Source: Clostridiales bacterium | Lineage (GTDB): Bacteria; Bacillota; Clostridia; Lachnospirales; Lachnospiraceae | Assembly: GCA_020859985.1 (NCBI GenBank) | Contig: JAJBVD010000006.1 | Span: 62,001 to 126,000 of the forward strand | DNA length: 64,000 nucleotides | Reading direction: 5' to 3' | In this document: in pieces, positions 51,701 to 58,198 of the stretch | How positions within the stretch are numbered: the stretch's first letter is position 1 | Layout: each line of letters starts with the position of its first letter | Translations under genes and position numbers: made by a program | Notes under the pieces: model-generated | What the model saw: only the letters and a program-made list of their open reading frames with translations | What the model was told of the DNA's origin: nothing | Database searches by the model: none

Positions 51701-53304
51701 CCCCGCCGCCTCATCACGATATTTATTCGATCGAGGATCTGGCGCAGCTGATCTATGATCTGAAAAACGCGAACAATCAGGCGGATATTTCCGTGAAGCT
51801 GGTATCCGAGGCGGGTGTCGGCACTGTCGCGGCCGGCGTGGCTAAGGCGGGAGCGCAGGTCATTCTGATCTCCGGCTATGACGGCGGTACCGGAGCGGCG
51901 CCGCGCAGTTCCATCCATCATGCGGGACTTCCGTGGGAGCTGGGCCTGGCGGAGACTCACCAGACTCTGTTGATGAACGGCCTGCGCAACAAGGTCCGCA
52001 TCGAGACAGACGGTAAGCTGATGAGCGGCCGCGACGTGGCGATGGCGATCCTGCTCGGCGCAGAAGAGTTCGGCTTTGCGACCGGACCGCTGGTATCGAT
52101 GGGCTGCGTGATGATGCGTGTCTGCAATCTGGACACCTGCCCGGTCGGTGTGGCGACACAGAATCCGGAGCTTCGCAAGCGTTTCCGCGGCAAGCCGGAA
52201 TATGTTGTGAACTTTATGAGATTTATCGCGCAGGATCTGCGTGAATATATGGCAAAGCTCGGCTTCCGCACCATTGATGAGATGGTCGGCAGGAGCGACC
52301 TGCTTAAAAAGATGGACAACTGCTCGAATCCGCGTGCAGAGCGCATTGACCTCAGCAATATCCTGAACAATCCTTATGCGGGCGGCGGACAGAAGGTGAC
52401 CTTTGATCCGGAGCAGGTATTTGATTTCAAGCTGGATAAGACCAAGGATGAGACGGTGCTGATGGCGAAGCTTGGCAGCGCGCTGGAGCAGGGCCAGAAG
52501 CGGAGTGTGGAACTGGATGTTTCCAATGTGGACCGCGCGTTTGGCACGATCTTCGGTTCTGAGATCACCCGGAGATATCCGGAAGGACTGGAGGAAGATA
52601 CTTATACGATCAAATGCCACGGCGCGGGCGGACAGAGCTTCGGCGCGTTTATTCCGAAGGGCCTGACCCTCGAGCTGGTCGGCGACAGCAACGACTACTT
52701 CGGCAAGGGCCTGTCCGGCGGCAAGCTGATCGTCTATCCGCCGGCGGGCGTGCCTTTCAAGGAGGATGAGAACATCATTATCGGCAACGTAGCGCTCTAC
52801 GGCGCGACCAGCGGAAGCGCGTACATCAACGGCGTCGCGGGCGAACGTTTCTGCGTAAGAAACTCCGGCGCGATCACGGTTGTGGAGGGCGTGGGAGACC
52901 ACGGCTGCGAATACATGACCGGCGGACGCGCGGTGATCCTGGGCAGTGTCGGCAAGAACTTTGCTGCCGGCATGAGCGGCGGTATCGCCTATGTGCTGGA
53001 TGAGAACAGTGACCTGTACACGAAGGTTAACAAAAACATGGTATCGATCGAACTTATCACATCAAAATACGATGTGCAGGAGCTTAAAGAGATCATCAAC
53101 GACCATGTGAAATACACGAACTCTAAGAAGGGCAAGGAGATTCTGGATGATTTCGGCTCATATCTGCCGAAATTCAAAAAGATCATCCCGCATGAGTACA
53201 AGCAGATGCAGATGGCGATCGTGCAGATGGAAGAGAAGGGCTTAAGCAGCGAGCAGGCTCAGATCGAGGCATTCTATGCGATCACCGAAGGACAGGATGA
53301 GTAA
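48739..53304 (+). CDS. gltB: Glutamate synthase large subunit
   Basis: About 1521 residues from the ATG at 48739 (GAGGAGG eight bases upstream); an ATG at 48748 is possible. Class II glutaminase domain with catalytic Cys26 in HDNCGIGA, which becomes the N-terminus after removal of a short propeptide. The central and FMN-binding synthase domains follow (GEGGHLPGKKV, PHHDIYSIEDLAQLI, SGYDGGTGAAP), with 3Fe-4S cysteines in GCVMMRVCNLDTCPVG. The C-terminal GXGXG beta-helix is also present. It makes two glutamates from glutamine and 2-oxoglutarate with the small subunit that follows 14 bp later. Confidence 0.97.
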   Translation: MDSMRHTESVCREPGLYRPEFEHDNCGIGAIVNIKGIKTHQTVADALSIVENLEHRAGKDAEGKTGDGVGIMLQISHKFFSRACSDLGIFLGGERDYGIGMFFFPQDDLQRNQAKKMFESIVKKEGLKFLGWRKVPTVPEVLGHKALEKMPYIEQGFVERPKDVEKGLDFDRRLYIVRRIFEQSNETTYVVSFSSRTIIYKGMFLVGQLRTFFMDLQSEDYESAIAIVHSRFSTNTNPSWERAHPYRLMVHNGEINTIRGNADKMLAREETMSSSYMEEDMHKVLPVINAKGSDSAMLDNTLEFLTMNGMDLPLAVMITIPEPWANNAVMSQKKKDFYHYYATMMEPWDGPASILFSDGDIMGAVLDRNGLRPSRYYVTSDGYVVLSSEVGVLDIPPEKIVQKERLHPGKMLLVDTVAGRLVDDEELKSRYADRQPYGEWLDRYLVALKDLKIPNKKVETYSDEMRMRLMKTFGYSYEEYRTSIKNMAETGGEGISAMGIDTPLAVLSSKHQPLFNYFKQLFAQVTNPPIDAIREKVVTSKTVYVGVEGNLLEEHPENCQVLQIQNPILSNTDMLKIKNMKVPGFKVAEVSITYYKNTGLEKAIDHLFLEVDRAFRDGANILILSDKGVDKFRVPIPSLLATSAVNQYLVNTKRKTSIAVILETGEPREVHHFATLLGYGASAINPYLALDTIHQLIDTNMLEKDYYAAVEDYTNAIINGIVKIASKMGISTIQSYQGSQIFEAIGISQEVIEKYFTNTVSRVGGITLKDIEDDIDYRHSKAFDPLGLKEDLTLDSMGWHKSRSGGEHHRYNPCTIHLLQESTRTGNYQMFKEFTELVNQEESGCIRNTMDFIYPEQGVPIDEVESVDSIVTRFKTGAMSYGSISQEAHETLAIAMNMLHGKSNTGEGGESLERLVIGPDGKNRCSAIKQVASGRFGVTSRYLVSAKEIQIKMAQGAKPGEGGHLPGKKVYPWIAKTRHSTPGVSLISPPPHHDIYSIEDLAQLIYDLKNANNQADISVKLVSEAGVGTVAAGVAKAGAQVILISGYDGGTGAAPRSSIHHAGLPWELGLAETHQTLLMNGLRNKVRIETDGKLMSGRDVAMAILLGAEEFGFATGPLVSMGCVMMRVCNLDTCPVGVATQNPELRKRFRGKPEYVVNFMRFIAQDLREYMAKLGFRTIDEMVGRSDLLKKMDNCSNPRAERIDLSNILNNPYAGGGQKVTFDPEQVFDFKLDKTKDETVLMAKLGSALEQGQKRSVELDVSNVDRAFGTIFGSEITRRYPEGLEEDTYTIKCHGAGGQSFGAFIPKGLTLELVGDSNDYFGKGLSGGKLIVYPPAGVPFKEDENIIIGNVALYGATSGSAYINGVAGERFCVRNSGAITVVEGVGDHGCEYMTGGRAVILGSVGKNFAAGMSGGIAYVLDENSDLYTKVNKNMVSIELITSKYDVQELKEIINDHVKYTNSKKGKEILDDFGSYLPKFKKIIPHEYKQMQMAIVQMEEKGLSSEQAQIEAFYAITEGQDE

Positions 53305-53318
53305 AGGGGGCGCGAATC

Positions 53319-54803
53319 GTGGGAAAACCAACCGGATTTTTAGAGTATAAAAGGGAAAATGATATCGAGACGGCGCCGATGGAGCGCATTCTGAACTTTA
53401 ATGAATTCCATACCCCGCTGCCGCTGGAAAAGCAGAGGCAGCAGGGAGCGAGATGCATGGCGTGCGGCGTGCCGTTCTGCCAGGCAGGCATGATGATCGG
53501 CGGCATGGCCTCCGGCTGTCCGCTGAACAATCTGGTGCCGGAGTGGAACGATCTGGTCTATCACGGCAGCTGGGAGGAAGCTTATTACCGTCTGACCAAG
53601 ACCAACTGTTTCCCGGAATTTACCTCCCGGGTATGTCCGGCGCTCTGCGAAGCGGCCTGCACGTGCAACCTTGACACGGATCCTGTGTCCTCCAAGGCAA
53701 ATGAACGCGCCATCATTGAGAATGCGTTCGCGACCGGCCTGGTGAAGCCGAATCCGCCCGAAGTGCGCACCGGCAAAAAGGTGGCTGTCATTGGCAGCGG
53801 TCCGTCCGGTCTTGCGACAGCGATGCAGCTCAACAAGCGCGGACATCTCGTGACGGTATATGAGCGCAATGACCGCATCGGCGGACTGCTGCGCTACGGC
53901 ATTCCGAACATGAAGCTGGACAAATCCGTGATCGACCGCCGTGTCGCCCTGATGGAGGCGGAAGGCATCACGTTCGTGACCAACGCCAATGTCGGAGAGA
54001 ATGTCAGTGCGGAAGACCTGCAGAAGGAATACGACGCGATTGTTCTCTGCTGCGGCGCTTCTAACCCGCGTGATATCAACGCGCCGGGACGCGAGGCGAA
54101 GGGTATCTACTTTGCGGTAGATTTCCTCAAGGCGACGACAAAGAGCCTGCTGGATTCGAATTTTGCGGACAAAAAATACATCTCTGCAAAAGGCAAGCAT
54201 GTGATCGTCATCGGCGGCGGCGACACCGGCAATGACTGTGTCGGCACTTCCATCCGTCTGGGCGCTGCTTCCGTGACGCAGCTGGAAATGATGCCGAAGC
54301 TGCCGGATACCCGTGCGGCGAACAACCCGTGGCCGGTATGGCCGCGCGTCTGCAAGACCGACTACGGCCAGCAGGAAGCCATCGCCATGTTCGGGCATGA
54401 TCCGCGTATTTACACGACGACGGTCAAAGAGTTTGTCATGAATAAAAAAGGCGAGCTCGCCAAAGCCGTGCTGGTCAGTCTGGAGAGCAAAAAGGATGAA
54501 AAGACCGGCCGCATGATGATGGTGCCGATCGAGGGCAGCGAGAAAACCGTAAAAGCGGATCTCGTATTGATCGCGGCAGGTTTTCTCGGCGCACAGAAGT
54601 ACGTGACCGATGCGTTCAAGGTGGATCTGAATCCGCGCACGAATGTTCTCACCGCACCCGGCAAATACGCTTCCAGCGTGCCGAAGGTGTTTACGGCGGG
54701 CGACATGCACCGCGGTCAGTCCCTAGTTGTGTGGGCGATCCGCGAAGGACGCGAGGCGGCGAAAGAGGTTGACCAGTATTTGATGGGGTACACAAACCTG
54801 TAA
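53319..54803 (+). CDS. gltD: Glutamate synthase small subunit
   Basis: 494 residues, GTG start with AAAGGGGGCG upstream. N-terminal Fe-S cysteines (RCMACGVPFCQ, SGCPLNNLVPEW, CPALCEAACTCN) are followed by an FAD site (VAVIGSGPSGLATA) and an NAD(P)H site (VIVIGGGDTGNDCVG). It feeds electrons from NAD(P)H to GltB. An intrinsic terminator follows at 54829. Confidence 0.97.
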   Translation: MGKPTGFLEYKRENDIETAPMERILNFNEFHTPLPLEKQRQQGARCMACGVPFCQAGMMIGGMASGCPLNNLVPEWNDLVYHGSWEEAYYRLTKTNCFPEFTSRVCPALCEAACTCNLDTDPVSSKANERAIIENAFATGLVKPNPPEVRTGKKVAVIGSGPSGLATAMQLNKRGHLVTVYERNDRIGGLLRYGIPNMKLDKSVIDRRVALMEAEGITFVTNANVGENVSAEDLQKEYDAIVLCCGASNPRDINAPGREAKGIYFAVDFLKATTKSLLDSNFADKKYISAKGKHVIVIGGGDTGNDCVGTSIRLGAASVTQLEMMPKLPDTRAANNPWPVWPRVCKTDYGQQEAIAMFGHDPRIYTTTVKEFVMNKKGELAKAVLVSLESKKDEKTGRMMMVPIEGSEKTVKADLVLIAAGFLGAQKYVTDAFKVDLNPRTNVLTAPGKYASSVPKVFTAGDMHRGQSLVVWAIREGREAAKEVDQYLMGYTNL

Positions 54804-54828
54804 TACAGTTCCAAACAGCATCAAAAAG

Positions 54829-54877
54829 AAAAGACAGACTTTGCAGATTTATCTGCATAAGGCTGTCTTTTATTTTT
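54829..54877 (+). terminator. Intrinsic terminator of gltBD
   Basis: AAAAGACAG (54829-54837) pairs with CTGTCTTTT (54863-54871); inside sits TGCAGAT-TT-ATCTGCA. A T tract follows. Confidence 0.85.
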
Positions 54878-54982
54878 GGGATGGGCGGGACGCCCATCAG
54901 CCTCAGACATATGACGCGTTAGCGGCATATAGCCTGCAAAGCAGGCGGTCTGTGGCCTGCTGTTTGGAATAGTGAAATCAAT

Positions 54983-55016
54983 ACTTTGCAGATTTATCTG
55001 CATAAGGCTGTCTTTT
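54983..55016 (+). repeat. Second copy of the gltBD terminator core
   Basis: An exact 34-bp copy of 54838-54871 (starts ACTTTGCAGATT, ends GGCTGTCTTTT) but without the upstream AAAAGACAG arm, so only the inner hairpin remains. The segment between the copies is bounded by TTCCAAACAGCA (54809-54820) and its inverse TGCTGTTTGGAA (54958-54969). Confidence 0.8.
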
Positions 55017-55066
55017 TTATGCACACGGCCGGGCATTGTGTTTTGCGGCTTTACCAGTTTGTTCCT

Positions 55067-55096
55067 GCATATTTCATGTGTAAATACGGCAAACTA
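55067..55096 (+). promoter_or_regulatory. Forespore (sigma-G-like) promoter of gpr
   Basis: GCATA (55067-55071), an 18-bp spacer and CAAACTA (55090-55096). In Bacillus subtilis sigma-G uses roughly GHATR, 18 bp, CATNHTA; only one position differs here. gpr is a known forespore gene. Confidence 0.6.
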
Positions 55097-55128
55097 TATT
55101 CCAGCAAGAGTACAAAGGAGAGCTTTTT

Positions 55129-56109
55129 ATGCTGGGAAAATTTCAGGTACGGACAGATCTGGCACTGGAAGCGCGGGAAATCTGTGAGGAAACCGGAGAA
55201 AGCCGAACGAATGCGAACGAACCGATCCGTGGTGTAAGGGTCGATGAGGATGTTGATGAAGAACGGGAAATTTACACGACGACAGTGACGATTGAGACGG
55301 AGAACGCGGCGAAAACAATGGGTAAGCCGGTTGGCACCTATATTACGCTCGAAGCGCCAAACCTGTCCACACCGGATGAGGATTATCATCGGGAAATATC
55401 GGAAGAGCTGGCAAAACATTTGAGTCATCTGATTGGCGGAGGCAGGGAGTCGGTTCTGGTAGTTGGGCTTGGTAACCGGGAGGTGACGCCGGATGCACTG
55501 GGACCGGATGTCGTTAATAATCTGCGGATTACACGGCATATGATCCGTGAATATGGCCGTATGCCGGATGAAATGGAAACGGCAGCTGAGGTCAGCGCAA
55601 TTGTGCCGGGTGTTATGGCACAGACGGGGATGGAGACACTGGAAATCATCCGCGGCGTAGTGGAGGAGACAAAGCCGCATCTGGTGATTGCGATTGATGC
55701 GCTGGCGGCCCGCAGTACGAAGCGGCTGAACCGGACAATACAGGTCACGGATACAGGAATTAATCCGGGCTCCGGCGTTGGCAATCACCGTGATGCAATC
55801 AATGAGGAAACGCTCGGAGTGCCGGTTATTGCGGTGGGCGTTCCAACAGTGGTGGATGCCGCAACGATCGTAAATGACACGATGGAGGAATTGATCGCCG
55901 AGATGGATCGTTCTGAGTATTTTCAGATGCTAGGAGGGACCCTCGGTACTCTGGATTATGCCGAAAAGCATGAAATGATCCATGAACTGATCTCACCGAG
56001 CCTGAATACAATGTTTGTGACACCCAAGGATATAGATGAGACGGTAAAGTGTCTGAGCTATACGATCTCGGAAGCGATAAACATTGCGCTGCATGCCATG
56101 CAGGCATGA
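55129..56109 (+). CDS. gpr: Germination protease (GPR), spore-specific
   Basis: 326 residues with AAAGGAGAG before the ATG. It degrades small acid-soluble spore proteins during germination. The N-terminal propeptide region (FQVRTDLALEA), the core VLVVGLGNREVTPDALGP and the TDTGINPGSGVGNHRDAI loop are typical. It is a monocistronic gene with a forespore-type promoter and is good evidence that the organism sporulates. Confidence 0.96.
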   Translation: MLGKFQVRTDLALEAREICEETGESRTNANEPIRGVRVDEDVDEEREIYTTTVTIETENAAKTMGKPVGTYITLEAPNLSTPDEDYHREISEELAKHLSHLIGGGRESVLVVGLGNREVTPDALGPDVVNNLRITRHMIREYGRMPDEMETAAEVSAIVPGVMAQTGMETLEIIRGVVEETKPHLVIAIDALAARSTKRLNRTIQVTDTGINPGSGVGNHRDAINEETLGVPVIAVGVPTVVDAATIVNDTMEELIAEMDRSEYFQMLGGTLGTLDYAEKHEMIHELISPSLNTMFVTPKDIDETVKCLSYTISEAINIALHAMQA

Positions 56110-56195
56110 AAAATATGCTGTTTTTCAGTGAATATGAATCTTCATAAACTGGAAAAAATGTTAAAATTTAGGTGGTATTCCGTGAAATCTTGTGT

Positions 56196-56201
56196 TATAA
56201 T
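56196..56201 (+). promoter_or_regulatory. Candidate -10 box of the EAL gene
   Basis: A perfect TATAAT at 56196-56201; the -35 region (TGGTAT at 17 bp) is poor. Confidence 0.4.
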
Positions 56202-56284
56202 GTCTATAAATTATAGGCTTTTGCTAAGGGATTGTTTTATCAAAGCCGGATAAACCTGAAATTGGGGACATGGGAGGGAACGAT

Positions 56285-57997
56285 GTGAAAGACGCGGATG
56301 CCAAAATGGTCGGGAATGAAGATCATGAACAAGAGCTGCTCGCTGTCGATGAGCTTCGCCAGATGATCGATCTTTTCAATCCATGTACGGACGATTATCT
56401 GTTTGTGTTGGACTTTCAGAAAGATATTTATTATATATCCCCTCACGCTCTGGAACGTTTCCACCTGCCGGGATACTATTTTCATCATGTGGTGGACAAT
56501 CTGCTTGTGGTTACCTATGAGAAAGACCGTCAGGCCCTGACAGAGGACCTTGAGGATCTTCTTGCATCGAAGACGCGAGAGACGCACAATCTGATTTACC
56601 GATGGCTGAATAAAGAGGAGCGGCCGGTCTGGATTAATTGCCGTGGGCGTGTGGCGCGCAAAGACGGTGAAGTCGTCTATATGGTGGGTTGTATCAATGA
56701 GATAGGCAAGAAGCAGAAAGCGGATAATGTATCCGGGCTGCTTGGAGAGACCAGTCTTCAGGCGTTCCTGCAGAGTTATGCAGATGTGGTTCCGGATGGC
56801 TACCTGCTTCGGCTTGGTCTGGATAATTTCAAGTCGATCAATACGAAGCTTGGCATTGAATACGGAGACATGGTGCTGCGGCGCATGGGTGATATCATAG
56901 AACAGTGCGTACATGAGGGACAGCATTTGTACCGGATTGTGGCAGATGAGTTTATGATCATTGATTTTAACGGTGGGACTGCGCAGGATGCTTCGGAGTT
57001 ATATCGCAGTATCCGCAGGAGTCTGGATCAGTTTGTGGAAGAAAATCACTACGAGGCGTTTGTTACGGTTTCCGGCGGTATATTGATGTGCCGCGACCTG
57101 CAGGACTTCTCCTGGTCACAGATCATGAAATTATCCGAGTTTGCACTGACAGAGGCTAAGCTGCTTGGAAAGAACCGGGATTACATATTTGATCAGAAAG
57201 ACTATGATTCGTTCATGAAGCGCAAGATGCTGACTCAGTCGCTGCGCCAGTCTGTAGCGAATGATATGGAAGGGTTTGAGGTTTACTACCAGCCGATTTT
57301 TCACAGTGATACCGGGCTCTTAAGCGGTGCGGAAGCCCTGATGCGTTATCACACCCAGGATGGTATGGTGATGCCGGGTGAGTTCATTCCTATTCTGGAA
57401 GAGACCGGACTGATCATTCCGGCCGGACGCTGGATCCTGTACGAGGCACTTCGTTTTGCAAAACGGATGCAGGATACGATTCCGGATTTCCGGGTTAACG
57501 TCAATGTTTCTTATGTCCAGGTGATGAAGAGTGATGTTGTTGAAGATATCATGGAAGCTGTGAGGGCCTGTGATATGAAGCCGAAGGATCTGGTGATCGA
57601 ACTGACGGAGAGTGGTCTGGTCGAATCGGATGTGTATTTTACACGACTCTGGAAACAGCTGAAAGAGAATGGTGTGAAGCTGGCACTGGATGACTTTGGC
57701 ACGGGTTATTCGAATTTCCACTATCTGAATGATCTTCGTCCTGATATTATCAAGATTGACCGTTCCTTTACGATGCGCGCAATGGCAAATGAATATGAAT
57801 ATAATCTGCTGTCTCTTTTAAGCGGCATGGTGCGGAATCTGGAGCTGAAGGTTTGCGTAGAAGGCGTAGAGACGGAAGAAGAGAGAGACAAGATTGCCCT
57901 TCTGCCGCCGGATTTCAGTCAGGGATTTTTCTATGGACGTCCCTGCGCACAGGATGTGTTTGAAGAGAAGTTTATTCGGAATGCCGCAGCCGGATGA
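56285..57997 (+). CDS. PAS-GGDEF(degenerate)-EAL protein, likely c-di-GMP phosphodiesterase
   Basis: About 570 residues from the GTG at 56285, chosen because GGGAGGG stands eight bases upstream; an ATG at 56270 is the alternative. A PAS-like sensor (about 25-145), a GGDEF domain whose active-site motif is changed to VADEF, and an EAL domain follow. The EAL domain keeps AEALMRY, ELTESG, LALDDFGTGYSNF, KIDRSF and CVEGVETEEE, the metal and base residues expected of an active phosphodiesterase. No membrane helix is seen. It probably lowers c-di-GMP in response to a cytosolic signal. Confidence 0.9.
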   Translation: MKDADAKMVGNEDHEQELLAVDELRQMIDLFNPCTDDYLFVLDFQKDIYYISPHALERFHLPGYYFHHVVDNLLVVTYEKDRQALTEDLEDLLASKTRETHNLIYRWLNKEERPVWINCRGRVARKDGEVVYMVGCINEIGKKQKADNVSGLLGETSLQAFLQSYADVVPDGYLLRLGLDNFKSINTKLGIEYGDMVLRRMGDIIEQCVHEGQHLYRIVADEFMIIDFNGGTAQDASELYRSIRRSLDQFVEENHYEAFVTVSGGILMCRDLQDFSWSQIMKLSEFALTEAKLLGKNRDYIFDQKDYDSFMKRKMLTQSLRQSVANDMEGFEVYYQPIFHSDTGLLSGAEALMRYHTQDGMVMPGEFIPILEETGLIIPAGRWILYEALRFAKRMQDTIPDFRVNVNVSYVQVMKSDVVEDIMEAVRACDMKPKDLVIELTESGLVESDVYFTRLWKQLKENGVKLALDDFGTGYSNFHYLNDLRPDIIKIDRSFTMRAMANEYEYNLLSLLSGMVRNLELKVCVEGVETEEERDKIALLPPDFSQGFFYGRPCAQDVFEEKFIRNAAAG

Positions 57998-58051
57998 GAT
58001 GCTGGCAGGCCGGGGATTCCGGCAGATAGTATGATTTTTTTGATAAACAGG

Positions 58052-58089
58052 AAGAGATACTTTTCGGGCAGAAGAGTATCTCTTTTTTA
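58052..58089 (+). terminator. Intrinsic terminator after the EAL gene
   Basis: AAGAGATACT (58052-58061) pairs with AGTATCTCTT (58075-58084), followed by T. Confidence 0.88.
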
Positions 58090-58198
58090 ATGTTTTTTTA
58101 GAATTATTTTCGATTTGCAGGGTTATCAATTAGAATGAGGTATGATAGAATGATGAAAAACGGAACAAAATCAAGGATAACTGTAAGAGGAATGAATT

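Larger units (their letters stand above)
54804..55128 (+). other. Hairpin-dense region between gltD and gpr
   Basis: 325 bp without a gene. It contains the gltD terminator, a GATGGGCG/CGCCCATC hairpin (about 54880-54898), GCCTGC-AAA-GCAGGC, a 34-bp direct repeat of the terminator core, a 12-bp inverted repeat and the gpr promoter. Confidence 0.65.

Noticed and set aside
51676-52902. 408-residue frame on the - strand opposite gltB
   Set aside because: It is a shadow of a highly conserved gene; its translation is rich in Arg/His/Ala with no recognisable motif and no ribosome site.
53340-54710. 456-residue frame on the - strand opposite gltD
   Set aside because: gltD is certain from Fe-S and nucleotide motifs; the antisense frame shows no protein features.
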